Part shown: piece after piece, positions 19,601 to 33,600 of the stretch | Position numbering within the stretch: position 1 is the first letter of the stretch | Layout: every line of letters begins with the position of its first letter | Assembly: GCA_008921705.1 (NCBI GenBank) | Contig: VFFE01007724.1 | Coordinates: 186,001-250,000, forward strand | DNA: 64,000 nt | Reading direction: 5' to 3' | Origin: Burhinus oedicnemus | Taxonomy: Eukaryota > Chordata > Aves > Charadriiformes > Burhinidae | Program-made: the position numbers and the translations under genes | The notes under the pieces: generated by a model | What the model was told of the DNA's origin: nothing | Database searches by the model: none | The model's input: only the letters and a program-made list of their open reading frames with translations

Positions 19601-22600
19601 CCAGGCTGTCTTCAATGCCTTTGCAGCTAGGAGAACTGCTCCTTAAAAAATTAAAGCAGCCTCTCACTCATATTAGATTCAGGTTTACAGCAAAACATTA
19701 TGAGCAGTTTCAGTCTAGAGATACTGTAAGTTTGAGCGTGTACCGTGTGCAGAATATTAGAGTCAATGACTGGTTTAATTTTTGTATAATATAATTTGGG
19801 GTCAACTTTTCGGATAGGTATCTGTTCCTCTTTCCAGAAAATACAATTTTCAGTGGGACGTGAAGCTATTTTTTGGGCAGAGGTGTAGAACAGAATCAAT
19901 GTATTTTAAGGAGCAAATTAAAAAAATATTTGTTTTAGCTTTTAATTACAATATAGCAATTTATATATGCAGGGATCTTTCAGGAAGGATTTATAATCAA
20001 GTAATTTTTAAAACTGTAAGTTAACTCACAGTATTTTTAATTCACTATTAAAGCAAGAGAACTTTATAGGGGAGTTAAATTGAGTACTTCTAAAAGAGAA
20101 AGTTTAACTCTTTGAAAGTAAGGGTAGAGAAAGTTTCAATAAAAATAGTATAATCTCCAATTGATTTATGGTAAAAATAACTATCTGAATGAATATATTA
20201 CTAGGTTATTTTTTTAAAAAAGCACATCCCACCCCTACAATAACTGCATGGTTTTGTAAATGTTAGTTTACAGAGGTGGTAGACATTAATCAGGATCTTA
20301 TTCATTAACATATTAATCAACACCAGTGTGTAGCTACTATCCTTTCCAAAAGTGCCATCTATGTGAGCATTAATTTGGTTCGTGTAACGAATGCAATATA
20401 TGGGTCTGGTCTCTACCAGAGAAATCCATTGAAACTAGGAGTTATGCCAGCTCATAGGGGAGGGGAGAACTGGCACACAGATGTATTTACATATGTTGAA
20501 AGTAGGATCCCAAATGATTAAAGGGCTAGAGTAGCTGTCCTTATTTATTTGTTCCCTTTTGTGCTGAGCAGCCGCTCACCCAGATGAAATGCAGCAGCAC
20601 GACCCATGACCTGTCCCCAGGCACCTCATGCCCAAGACCCCCATGCAGGTCCTTGGGTCTGTTTTCCTGGGACCTTGGCAAGTGATGGGGCTGTGGCATC
20701 CACCCCACAGGAACAGCAACTGAAGGGACACAGGGCTGCAGAGCGGGTGCTGTGCACTCTCCTGGCACCTTGTTTGCCCCTGGTCACTGGCAAAGGGGTA
20801 TGTGTCTGCTGGTGGGAAGAGCCCTGTCTTGCTGGGAATGGGGAGCAGTGTGGTGTTTAGGGGACAGGTAGGTGTGCAGAGATGGGCAGCCCCTCCCCAG
20901 GAACACTGTCCACTCTGCAGGTCTCCTGACATGGAAATCAGCTCCCAGCTCCCCCAGGCTGAAGCCCTTTCCCAGCACTACCCCTCACACCCCGAGCTGC
21001 TCACCTCCAGGGACACCTACTCTGTATCCCCGTGCCCCAGCCCCTTGCCAGACCTACCGTCCTCTTCCCTAGCTCCGTTACCATGTCCTACCTTACATAT
21101 CCCCCATCAAGTAAGAGAATTCAAAGCAACCTCTAAACTTTTCTGTACCAGAATCCTCCCACAAACCTTTGTCCCAAATTCTCTCCTGCATACGGCCAAC
21201 AGACCTCCTCAGCCCAAGTGTCCTTTCACCCCCCCATCCTCACCTCCATATCCCAGCTCCCAGGTCTCAGCCCCTAGACCTGCTCTCTCAATCCTTCTTG
21301 TCTGCTGAGACCTGTCCTTGCTTGCCACCAGTCTCAGCTCTGCTCCCACTGGCTGCCCAGCCAGGACCATTGCTGTCTTTCACCAGAGGGACAGGATCCT
21401 GCCTGTCCCCAGGATGGGCTGTAGCCATCAAAAATCAACTCAGGTGGGATGCTGAGGGTGGGGGAAGAGGAAAAGTAACAAAGCTGTGCCAGTCTCAGCC
21501 ATATGCCTTATCTATCAGCGGGGATAAATGTTCCTGACTTCCCTCATGACATGCAGAGGGTGGCTGAGGATGAATTAAGTTAGCAAAAGTGCTTTCCTGA
21601 ATGAGGAAAGCACTGTATAAATGCTAAGTAATATGGTTAGCACCGCAAGTACTAAATCCTCACTGCTGCACTTTGCAATTTATTTAACGTGACATTAAAT
21701 AAAAAATAAGCCTCTTTTATCAGAAACAATTTTATGGGCTAATTTCTCCAATGACTTATGCCTTTGAGCGCAGGGGTCTGCCTCTGCTGTGTCAGTATGG
21801 AAAAAGCTTTGAGACAACCTTGGTGCCACTCCAGCCCAGGCTGGTCTCAAGCCAGGCTTCCTGTAGTTTGCTGCACTAGGGACCGTATTTGTTGGATTTG
21901 TTGCTATAAGTTATATGTTCTTAAAATGCTGTGGGTGGGCAGGATGGATTCCTGTCTATTTGCCTTGCCCATGGTGTGGGAACACCGCAGGAGCAAGGGG
22001 AGATGTGGGCAGCGATGGAGGGACAGGGCAGGGTGGCAGCCTGCAGCACATGGTGGAACTGGAGAGGAGCAGGGGGGTCTTACACACCATTAGCCCTGGT
22101 GGTAGAAAGCAAGAGGCTTTCTGGGGCCCTGGGGGAGACACCTATCACAGACCAAGAAACTACCATAAACCACTGGCTTTGAAATCAGGGCTGGAGGGAA
22201 GGCTCTGTCCCTTATGGGATGGAGTGAGCTAGGGGATGGTTTTTTTCAATTTTTTTAATACTCTGCACAACCCAGAAGAGCTGATTTTCCTTTATTACAG
22301 GTTAATCTAAAAAAAAGAAAAGGACTTAAAAGACTGGAAGGCTTGGGGGTGGGAGAGGAGTGATAGTGCAGTCCCTTTGCAGAAAGGAAGCGACACTGTC
22401 CAAAGGCTCTGGTTGAGTCAGGGTCCCCTGCTCTTAGACACAGGACTTTCTCAAGTCCAAAGTTAGGACAAGCCCTGATGCCTTTCCAAGGGGGGAAACC
22501 ATACCATGCTTAGTACAGGTCTCATTCCTGCACTCGGGGTGAGGTGGGCATAGGCTGCACCCACCCCACCCACCAGCAACTTCCCCACATGCGGCTCTTC

Positions 22601-25600
22601 CTTAGAATTTTGTGGACACTTTGGCTGAGCCTATACAATTACATTAATGAGTGCAAGGCATTCTCAGTGAGCCCAGCTCCAGACTCACAGAAGCAGCGTC
22701 AGCCACTGCACTGAGCTTCCCCGGTGTCTGCAGCATGGGGGAATCTCTGTAACACAACTGTCTCTCGGAGGAATCCAGCCCCTGGTATTTAATGCACCTC
22801 ACCTGGGAACCAGGACTGAAACAGCCTGAAAATGTCCAAGTGCAGAAAAATCTGCATAAACCGCCTGAATCTCTCCTGATATCCCTGCTACCCAAATACT
22901 CCTCTTTGGACTCCCAGGTGTACAAAGGAAACGGTTCACCCTTCCCATAAGAAATTTGGAGCTTTGGGAAGAAAATGTCATATTCTTCTATAGAAAACCC
23001 ATTGAGCAGAATTATGGAGAAAAAACTAGAGCTACTATAATTTTAGTTGACATTCCTTCTTGTACAGAAGCTCCTCAGTTCACTGTGCAGGAAATTTCAG
23101 AGCACAGTGAGCAGGTCAAACCATCCTCTTGAGTAGTTATCCCGTGGGACACCTGCCCTATGCAGCCAGGGCTGGCTACTTCTAGAAAAGTCTGAATCTT
23201 TAATACAGCCTGCAATGTACAGAGTTAAAACTTGAAGGGACCAACTTTTAGTTCCTAACTAACACCAACTTCAGCTGTAAATTTGGGATTATTCCAGGTT
23301 TGACATCGAATAGCTGCCAGCAGAATCTGATTCAATAGCCTTGATTTAATAACCCACCCAAGGATAGATTGGTGGCAATTACTAAGACTGTAGGTAAAAT
23401 GAAGCCTGGTTTTAGCTTCCTGGACACCATAAAGGGTAGAACTTAATAGAGTGGAAATTGCTTTTAGAAGTGTGGGAGACGGCTGCAGTAGTTCGTGACA
23501 CACAGCATTAGTTTCAGGGAAGTGATAGGCACATAACACGTCAACTCGTGCCATGCTCTGGCTGGTGTGTCACAGCCGCCTTGGCTTTGGAGACAGCATC
23601 AAGTTCAGGCAGAAACAGCCACCTACAGCTAGGCTTTTATTGCTGGTCTGCCATATATATACGATTTGAAGACCCTTTAAAAAATTATCAAAATTGTGGG
23701 AAATACTAGAATACCACTATTGTCTGCTGTCATGCGTGCAGGAGAGCTGCCGCTTGCTGCAGGTGTGGCACCTGCCACACAGGGTTAATTGAAATATCCT
23801 CTGTGGTCTGTGCATGGGTCAGGGTGAACATGTGGAGACAGAACCAGCTCGTATCAGACAGAAGGAGGGCTGAGGACCATGCCGCACAGCCATCTGTCCC
23901 TGGCTGTGTGAAGAGCACTCATTGCTAAGGTCCCTTTTGCAGCTGAGGCTGACAGTGATGCTGTTTCGGTAACCCTTTAGGTGCTTTCTTTTTGCCTAAT
24001 GGGCTATTTGAATCTACCCGATAAACATGCTTAAGAGGAGAAACCAAGACCATGTTGTTTTCAGTCTCAGGTATTCTCTCAATCTATACTGATTTTTCAG
24101 GTAACTACTCCAAACACTCACCTGAGACTGGATGAAAAAGTGACAAACAGGTGTTGAAACGGAGCATTCAAATGTCTGTAAAAGTAAGGGTTAAAAGATA
24201 TTAATGAATAATTAACCATACTGAAAGACACAAAAAAAGCCTACAACCCTCTTCTAGCTACATCTGCATTGCCAGATGTGCTAAAACAAATAGAGCGGTG
24301 TGCCCTGTGAATTATGCTAGGCAGAAGTGCTTCCTCCCTCCTCCCTGTCAACACAGCCGTCAGTCTTATATCCACTGACAAACCTCACAATTTCTTACTC
24401 ACACAGGTGTGACAGTTACTGGGCACACACACAGGAGAATGCGCTTGCTACCCAACCAGGTTTCTGAGGGTCTGGCTCGCTGTCCATTCAAATATTACTG
24501 CATTTTGCCTAGACTCTCCATTCGTGAATATCAACAGTTCCTTCCCCACCAGCTTTCATGAGACACTTTCCCTTTGAGACAGATTGTCCTTAGTGATGTC
24601 AGGAATAAGTTCTGGACTGCCTGGTGTAAACTGAACTTCACCAAGAGTTGCAGCAACATAGCACTAGTGTGAAAGTCAACTCAGGGCAATGTATATTAAA
24701 TTTACTTGCTTCAGCTGTAGATAGCCCACTAAAACCGAAATTGGTTTCTCTTGCTGCGATGGACCCTATTAGGCTTGAATTCAGTGGCAGCTTTGCCTGC
24801 CTTAGGAGCGTTAGGGGGAATGATGCAGCCAAGTGAGCCAGGCTAATGCAAAAGGCAGGCTCACGTAAATCACTAACTGGAAAATGAAGATGACAGAAAG
24901 GTCTGAGAGCTCCAGGAGAAGCTGTGCCATTTAATTGTTTCTTTTCTTGTTGCTTTCATATGTAGATGAGAAAGCTGCCAGCGTCTTAAAGCTGCTTTTT
25001 GTCTTCCCGTGTAAGGGGAGCCTTGAATATCTTTTTAACATGCTGAGAGTCAAGTACTGCTAAATCACCCTGGTCAGTTAAAGATATACAATAGAAGCAG
25101 AAAGGAAGGGAAATCTGAAAAGGAATCTAAGTAAAAGACTCTCTTTAAAAACAAAATCTTAAAATGGAAAGGAAGAGTGAACGCTATCTTGTATACGCCT
25201 ACAAAAATACTGTTATTTTCTGTGCATGACTACTGATTTTATTGAAAATGAGGCCCCCAAAGGCTCACCCTAGTGCTTTGGGTTTTGTTTTAAGCATGAA
25301 ATGTTGTGACTCCCTATTCTATAAGGATGTAACCTGTACACTCCACAGCAGTTAAACATCTTAAAAACCGAAAATTACCTGTATTCATTAGTATCTGTGC
25401 TAGAGCTCACAAATTCTGTGTTAGAGCTCAAAGTGGTGGAAACTCAGGTGAGCAATCACAGGATGAAGGCGGCAAAATGCTCAGCACTGCAAAGGGAAGT
25501 TTTAGAAAACCTTCTGGCAGCCTCAGCCTGCTTTGCTGTGGAGGAGACAAACTGCAGTTTCAATTACTATTACAGCATTACAGGGAAATTTTTTATCACC

Positions 25601-26010
25601 ACGATGCACTCTGCTGATCCCAAGCAATGTTTCCACTGCATTACAGTTATCAGCTTTACAAAGTCAGTGTTTTCCAGGCTTACTAGCGTAGTAAGATATG
25701 GCAATTTAACACAGTATCCAGAATATGAAGTAGCTGTTGGTCAACGTTGATTTTTTTTTAATTATTTTTACAGCAAAAAGATAAACCACAAATATTCTTT
25801 GCCATATTCACATAAATGATGCATTTGTTGTCATACATTGATTTTAACTTCTCATATCCCTGAAGTCTCAGCTTGTCCATTATCAACCAGGGAAGAACTA
25901 ACTCTTCTGTCTTAGTCTATACCAGATTAACCACCATGAAATGCTACATGCCATTTTGGCTTCTTCCCTTGTTCCATCAAGATTACTTCATAATCAGACA
26001 GCTCTTGTCA
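19601..26010. other. Downstream flank of KCNF1, no gene recognised
   Basis: 19600-20540 is very AT-rich and may include the rest of a long 3' UTR (AATAAA at 20138-20143). 20580-21420 is C/T-rich on the + strand and gives spurious proline/serine-rich frames up to 168 codons. 21900-22200 is G-rich. The rest shows no repeat or gene. Confidence 0.65.
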
Positions 26011-26015
26011 CTGGT

Positions 26016-26372
26016 TGTCCTGGTTCCGGCGGGAATAGGGTTAATTTTCTGGCCCGGGACACAGGTATTCCATACCACGTGACGCCATGCCCAGTCCATA
26101 AAAGGGAGCTAGCCGGGAGGGGGAGGAAGGCGCGGTTCGGGAGCGGGCTGGGGCTGCGCGGTCCGGTCGGTGAGCGTCGGTACAGTAACCCTGTGTGTGC
26201 ATCCCTCCGTCACTGTTGTTGTTGTTCTCCTCGTTCGTTTGCTGTTATGTTAAACTGTCTTTTATCTCAACCCACGAGTTTTGCCTTTTTCTTCCAATTT
26301 TCCCCACCGCCCTCGGGGGTTGAGCAGGCAACTGCGTGGTTCTCTGTTGCCGGCTGAGGCCAAACCACGACA
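26016..26372 (+). mobile_element. Solo LTR, ERVL-like
   Basis: This 357 bp block begins TGTCCTGGTT and ends AACCACGACA, near-perfect inverted termini (9 of 10 pairs). It is flanked by a perfect 5-bp target duplication CTGGT (26011-26015 and 26373-26377). Five-base duplications are typical of ERVL-type (class III) elements. It is much richer in GC and CpG than its surroundings. On the + strand it has CACGTG followed by ACG (26076-26084) and a TATA-like CATAAAAGG (26097-26105), suggesting + orientation. No internal viral genes remain. It looks young, as CpGs and duplications are intact. The short ORFs crossing it are not genes. Confidence 0.88.
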
Positions 26373-26377
26373 CTGGT

Positions 26378-29300
26378 ATATTTTTCTTTTCATTCAGCCT
26401 CATTTTTCATATCTTAATTTCAGTCTATTACACTTCATTATTTTGTTTCAGAAACTGGAAATGATTCATCTCTCCTGCTGCTCACACCCCTGATACACTT
26501 GCAGGTGACTAGTGCACTCCCACTCTGCACTGTGTCGGTTCACTGGGGCAGGCTTAGAACACACCTAGGAGAGAAAACACACTGCCTCCAGACCTCATTT
26601 GGACATGTTGGCCAACCACTCCCCAAAACCCCTCTATGCATCAAAAGAAAACTCGGTCTTATATGTGGAACACTCAAAAGACACGAGGTCCGGGTGAAGC
26701 AGCCCTGTCTGATTTAGCCAAGCATTTTCGCACATGTTTAAATTCCCCTCTCTTTGGGAGGACTGAAACACTCTGAAACATTTTGCTGAAGAGAGGTTGC
26801 TTTAAACGTGCGCTTACGTGCTTTACTGATCAGAATGTGCTCATGTTAAACCTTACATGGCAAAAAATGGAGGTTTCTGAACTGCATCCAAGCAGGCACC
26901 AGCAATTTTCTGCTTACGGCCACCAATCAGGCATCAGGACAATGGGACCTTGATTGGACCCTACAGGGGCTGCTGCAATATAAATGAGAATGATTTTCTG
27001 TTCATGAATAACAGATAAAGTGTCATCCTATTGCTTGAGAAGTGAAATATCTAGAAGGCAGCCTGACCTTTGCATCCCCGTGACTTACTCACTTTGTAGA
27101 AACATTACCAAATACAAGTGTATTTTGGTACAATATAAAAAAACCTAATTCCTTCACTATTTAGCAGGCAAAACTCAAGCAGAGAGGAGATATAACCTGC
27201 ATCTTCCCCTGGGCTTTTGCTTGGGAATGGCCACTGGCCAGCTGGACACCTTTTGCTTGTTTGCAGAGGAACAAATCACACCCTTGCTTGCCAGACGGTC
27301 CTTCTGTTTCTACTGGTTGTCACAGTAATAAATCAATTGTTGCTGCAAAACACAGCTCCTGTCCAACTCATGGGGAATCTGTAAACTCTCTGCAGCACAA
27401 ATGTCAACCAACTGCTGGCCAGGCTTTTAGGCTGGAGTGGTTATTGTTTGCCAGTTAGTTATTTGCATTGGAACAGTAAATTCCGTTTGCAAAAGCCTTT
27501 ACCATTTGGACTTATTTGCCATAGGAGCAAATTAATTGCTGCTGTACGACATCATCCCCGCTGTGACTCACATAGGGCATATTCACACTGCCTTGGCTGG
27601 AGGAATGAACATCAGTTGCCAGCTGGACTTCATCCTTGTGCACTGGAGCTGTTATTGTCCACCTCACGTCGGGGCTCTTACCATCAAGACTGTTCACATG
27701 AAACCTGAGCAACTCAAAGGTGCATTAAAGTGAGCTGCTCCCATACCTGATGTGACTTGTCTGCACAAAGTGACTGCAAAATGTTTCTGAGTTGGAAAAA
27801 AAGTGTAAAGGGAGTATAAAGGTCCTCAATGGGCACCTCGGAGCTGGCTGGGGGGAGTGTACGGAGGCTGCTGGAGCAGTTCATGGTTCAGCCACCCAAG
27901 GGTGGCCAGGTGAGGCACCCAAGGCTCTCTCCTTCCCTCCAGTCATCTGGCTGCCCTCTAAGCATCGGTCTGCAGTGAGCAGGCGGGTGGCAAAGGGTTG
28001 TTGTGTCTGACGTTCCCCCGAAAGAGGTCTGTCCCTTCCTTCTCCCTGTGCAGAAAACCACCAGTGCCCAAATATCGCGAGGTTGCAAGTACGCAAGACA
28101 TTTTAAGAGGTGAATACACCAGCCTAGGAGACAACAACATCCTTCCCTCAGCTAAACCCAAGGGATGCCAAAGGGCTTTTTGGAGGGGAATACATTTTAA
28201 TCACAGGGTTGTAGATAGCCCCAGTGTGACAATGTTTGGATCCATGGCTGAGACTTGCAGGTGTCAGTGCATGTAACAGTAACACTTGGCTATGCTGGCT
28301 AAGCCTGTCATATAATAACATGTGCCACCCTCAAAAGCTCATGGCTCTCCATTTTCAGGATTTTTAGAGGAAAAATAATAAGGTCTTATTCAATATGACT
28401 AAAGAAGTTGCAACTATTTGTAAGTAAACTGGCTGTTTGCTGAAATCCCTGTGTAGGTTAGAGCAGCTCAATAGGTCGCAAGCAGCTCTGTCACATCCAC
28501 CAAGGGAAATAAAGCAAGCTAACTGGATTCCTCTACATTTCTTAGTGTTCCAGGGTAAATGAGATTATAGCAATGACAGAGAGGTGAGGGAGAGTGAGGT
28601 AATTTCCTGGTACACTCCCTTCTGATGTTTGCTGGCTTAGCTTGCTCATCCAAATTGGTACATTTTGTTGACTAAAAATTGGATTTTGAGCAGCAAGGCA
28701 AAGGGATTATGGAGCAGTCCAACACTGCTGATTCTTGGGCAGTCTGCAATTAGAAGTGGAGTGCAACAAATTCATCTAAAATCCCAGATTTCAACCTAAT
28801 TCGCTGTTAAATCAATCCAAGACACATGATGCTGTGTGATAACAGAGCTGCAACAAAACATGAAGGACCTGTCTGTACATCAGTCCTGTGATGGGCAGAG
28901 GCCACTTCCAGCTGTGGTGGGAAGGAAAGGACCTTGGCAGTAGGCTGCGGGACTGGAAACATGCCTTACAGCGAGGTTTTACACAAGGACCCCCACTTGC
29001 AACCCAGTGCTGCAGCTTCTCTTCTGCTCAAGGAACACACGAGGGACTTCCCTGTGCTGCACTATGGGTGTGTGAGAAAATGTTTTGCGTAAGAAAGTAA
29101 GATTGTTTCCCACTGAACAGCCAAATAAGGGAGGGCGATGGATATCTGGGATGGGTTTCTCTGGGTATGGCTTCATTTTTAAACAGAGACTGAAATGCAA
29201 ACAGCTGTTTTAATCCTTCATTTGATTCTACAGCTTTCTCTCCTGTCCAGACAGTAGCACTGCTATGATTTCATGGGAAACGGTAGTTACTTCGGTGAAG

Positions 29301-30544
29301 GGTCACCAGCATTCAGCTGCCAGCTCATCTGCCTCGTTCTGATCCAGGTGACAAAAGGCACACACCATCCCAGCGGGCCACATCCTCTGGTGTGAGGGGG
29401 ATCTTCCAAATCTTTAGTACTTAATGAAGCATCCCTTAATGTAACGCAAAGATGAACCACTCAAACCACTTTGGGTTTGGGGATTTTGTTTGGTCACAAA
29501 ATGCCACTAAAACACTTCAAGGCTTTTCACTGTCCTGTTTTGCTAATCAGTGTCTACAAATGAGCTGGAAAAAACCCCTCGCTGTTGCTGGCAGAGACTG
29601 CAATACAAATGCAAACACAAATCAAAGTAAATTATTTTCTGGTGAAAGCTGATAAAGGCAAAGCAAGAAACAAATGTGTGGTAAATTGTTCTCATTTAAC
29701 CATCATCCATTTGAGCACATTTGAATGCAAGGTTTGTACGCAGGCTGTTTATGCTTTACAGAATGAGAGCCTGGATACGTGATGGTAAGAGATGCTTAGA
29801 GCTGAGATGAGTTACTGGGGGACAACTGAATCAGGACAATTCCCACACACTGTGGTAGGTGATGGCTGCTGCAATGCTAGTTACTAAATAGTAGGGTGGA
29901 GAGGAGGTGTACCATCATGCACGGTTTTAGAGATTCAACAACTGTCATGGTAAGGTCTGCAGGATTGAATTAAGGTCTGAAAAATCTGTCTTAAATTAAA
30001 AAAAAACCCCAACCCAGTCTTTTTTTAATTTGCCCAAGAATGATTTAGAGATGGCTTGATCAAATACCAGCATAGCAAGGAAGCTCCAGGCAGTTGAGGG
30101 CTTATTAATGTAAGACAGAAGCATAAAATGCAGAAGTGTAACACACTCAAAGTAGATCCATAATATAAGAGCAAGGAGTTATCTTACCACAGAAACAATT
30201 ATTTTTTGGATGGGCAGACTTTACCATCTGGACTCTTGGCTACATAGTATTCCAAAAGACAGGACCATTGAGAACTCAGTCACTCAAAGGTTAGTATCCA
30301 GTGTACCTGAGATGATGAGAGTGTCCCACCTGGCACAGAAGGGGTGTGTATTTCCCATAAGTGTTGTTCTGTTTCTGTCAGTCCCAGGCAGATACAGGGC
30401 ATCTCATGGGGTACTAGACTCCTAAGCATCCTCAAACGAATTGAGCTGCAGTCAGCATTATCATTGGAGCCTACAGTCATTTTGGCAGAGCAGCAACTTT
30501 CAGGTGCCCAATGCACTGGTATCTATCGCCAGCTGGGACCACAG
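26378..30544. other. Intergenic, no gene recognised
   Basis: Unique-looking DNA after the ERVL-like LTR. A 12-bp inverted repeat lies at 29993-30031. The longest frames are below 100 codons and show no family features. Confidence 0.65.
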
Positions 30545-30675
30545 TATCATTTAAGTTCAAACAGATCTTTTGAAATCACCTAGTCCAATCCCTCTGCTCA
30601 AGAAGGGTCAGTTGCAGCAGGTTGTCCACACAGGATAAGGTGTCTAAGACATCTGCAAGGGATGGCAAATACACC
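30545..30675 (-). mobile_element. Old CR1 LINE 3' fragment
   Basis: The stretch resembles a diverged reversed CR1 end: ATCATTTAAGTT, then AAATCACCTAGTCCAATCC, then CTGCTCAAG and GCAGCAGGTTGTCCA. These parallel the usual ATCATTTAGGTT, GATCATCGAGTCCAACC and AGAGCAGGTTGCTCA. Octamers at the left edge have decayed. The right boundary is vague. Confidence 0.75.
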
Positions 30676-33600
30676 CTTGGGGGACACATGAACCTTTCTG
30701 CAGTGCCTGCAAGAGGCCAAGAAAGGTGCTTCACAGCACCTGAACCAATACTAGTTGTCTGTATTTGGGCAACTGAATCCTACCCCTTGTGTCTGCTTGA
30801 GCATGGTCCATGCAACTTCAGTTGCATGCTAGGCTCCACTGTTGGCATTGACTAGTCTCCACTGACTCTAGAGGAAACTGAGACATATAGACATCAGTAC
30901 CTGCGTGTCTTAATCCTGACCAGAACCTTTATGTCTGCTGTCTTCCTGTCTGCTTCCTGAGTTTGTAGGTCATGTGGTGAGGTATAGAGGACTTTGCTGA
31001 GACCACAGCTGGTGAATGGTCTTCTTTTACAAAAGAGTTATAGAATGAGTTTCTCCCTTGCTGCTTGGTTAAAAAAAATCTATCACAAATAAATAAAGGT
31101 GCCTTAAACAGATGGTCCGACAGTCTGTGACACAGGCATGATGTCATGACCTTTCAGGCTTCCCCATTAGATCAGGGGTTGCCTGGATTTGGCTGCTGGA
31201 GCCAGGCCTGTAAATCCTGTCCCCAAATCCTCAAGACAATGTACCCAACATCTGTTTCTGATCTCACAGATCAAAAGAGGACTTGTGCCAGTTGTGTCAG
31301 TTGGAAAGGAGATAAAAATCAGAAATGGGCCATGCGTTCCGGCACTGGAACAGAAACAACCATGGGAGCAGAATGATGTCCGTTCTCCAAAACGCAAGTG
31401 ACACTCAGGCAGCTCCTCCAGCCTTGGCTGCAGCCCGTAATCCTGACAAAGCAATCATTCCTCAGCACAGCTCCCATTTTGTTCTGCCACCCTGAAGAGC
31501 CTGCAGCTTCAGATCCTCAGTCCCTCGTGTGAAAAGAGACAGCATTATAAACTGTGCTGTCATCTCCTATTTTGGAAATGTAAATTCAAGGCTCTTTCCA
31601 CAGTGACTGGGAAGAGTGTGGTTAATGCTTTCCAGCTGATGAGACTAGATCAAACCTTTCAGAAATTGTTAACGCTTTTTTTCTTACAGTCTGCAAGGAG
31701 ATCTAGCTTCCAGGTTTTCATATTGATTCCTGAATAATACAGTACGAATGGTGCTTTCATAAACTAACTCAGCACCAAATTTTACTCTGTTATAATACTT
31801 AAAGATACGCGAACTCTGCAAAGTCCTTTTTTCTTAACATTTTAACAAAAGTGCTATCTTGCCTAGCATTCTCTGGACAGCTTCTCATGCATATTCAAAT
31901 TGGACAAACAAAACTCCACGTAATGATTCTGACGTTATTGTCCTATGATTTCAATAGGAGTGAAGATCACTTGGTGTAGCTGATGACTGAATTCCGTATT
32001 CTTACTACAGACAAAATAATTAAATCATGTGATTTCACCGAATCATCTGAATAAAAATAAAAGTCTAACCACCCACACAACTCAATTAACAACCTATCAA
32101 GATGCACTCTCATGTTTATTATTGAAATAAAATCTGTGATTTAAATTCAGTGGCAAAATATTTGCTAACACTTATTCCATTATTGCATGCTCATTTTTTA
32201 TCATAAGATGAATCAGATGAAGCTCAAGTAATGGTGCAGTTCCATGATGTTTAGTGCCACACATATGCTTAGCATCACGTTCTCTAGTCCTTGCTGTGCC
32301 CCTGCATAGAAACGGCGTGACTTCATCTCCTGTTTATTACAGATGGAGTGACAGACACAGATTTTACTACTGTCAAAACAGCATTAACACTTGGTAGTAG
32401 CTGGGTACTGAAATGCCATGAACTTATCCCTCCATCAGGCTGCCTGGTACGGTGTTATATTGCAGAAAAGATACCGTCATTGATGTGTTACTGGGAAGAA
32501 CAGAAACATCAAAGCGGCAGCGCAGTGACTGAAGAATAAAATGAATCTGATTCACCACCCTGAAAAATCCCATCTGAAACAAACCATCTTGAAGAGCCAG
32601 CACAGTTGTACCTTTTCAGCTAAGAACAATGAGAAAAGTTAATGTGCATGGGAGAGCAAGCAATTGCCACTTGGCCAAGCTTGACGGGAACATGAAAGGA
32701 CGTATTGCTAGTTAGTATGAAAGTAAAGGAACAGACTAGGTGGGAGTAACACAGGGTTTAGAAGGGTAATAGGGAGCAGAAGAATGAAAAGCGGTACAGA
32801 GAGAAACACTACAGAAGAGAGTGGCAAAAGGGAATGGAATGAGAGACCTTTTCCATTTTTATACTATTCTGTCTTCACACAAAACTCCACTTTCCAATTT
32901 CCTTTGAGTGACTTTAATTCAATATGATGAAAGTCCCTTTAGTACTTTTAGCATTGCCAGTCATTTGCTAAAGACAAATCCAGTTGAACAGTGATAGTGC
33001 ATATTTGTGTGTGTATGAGTATGTCTGTAATGCACATATATATGTATGAATACAGTCAGCCTTGCATAATTAATAAAAAATATTTGTAAGTACTTTCAGA
33101 AAAGTTTGCTACAGCTATAACAGAACACTATTTTAATAAATAGATTTACTGTTGTGTATATATAAACTAACACATATTTACGTGTTTCTCCTTTGTGCTT
33201 ATGTACAAAATATTTTTTCCACTAATAGTTACTTTCTGCATGGTGCCAAAAAGATCCATCCGCACAGTGCCACCCGTTTACAATCCAGAGGCTGACAACT
33301 AGGAAGCTATGAAGTCAGCTCAGTAACAAGCTTCAATCTATTCACATTTCCCTCAGAATTAACTTGTCATTACTTTACTTTTTCCACAACCAGCACAGAA
33401 CTGACTCACTTAATTGGAAAAAATCCAGCATAAAAAGATATTGAATGTTTCTGAAAATTAATGGCAATATGTCTTATCCCTTTAATTTCCAGATGGTAAT
33501 TTTTTCTAGTGAGTTCTACAGGAAAAGCCTCAATGAAACTGAATACATGAATAATTTTCAATGACATAAAATCATTGTGTTATTCTCATCGATATACTGT

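Noticed and set aside
20802..21308. 168-codon proline/serine-rich + strand frame
   Set aside because: It follows from the C/T-rich base composition; no domain, repeats or signal peptide are seen.
25873..26357. Frames of 69 and 138 codons around 26000
   Set aside because: They run into the solo LTR at 26016-26372 and are accidental.
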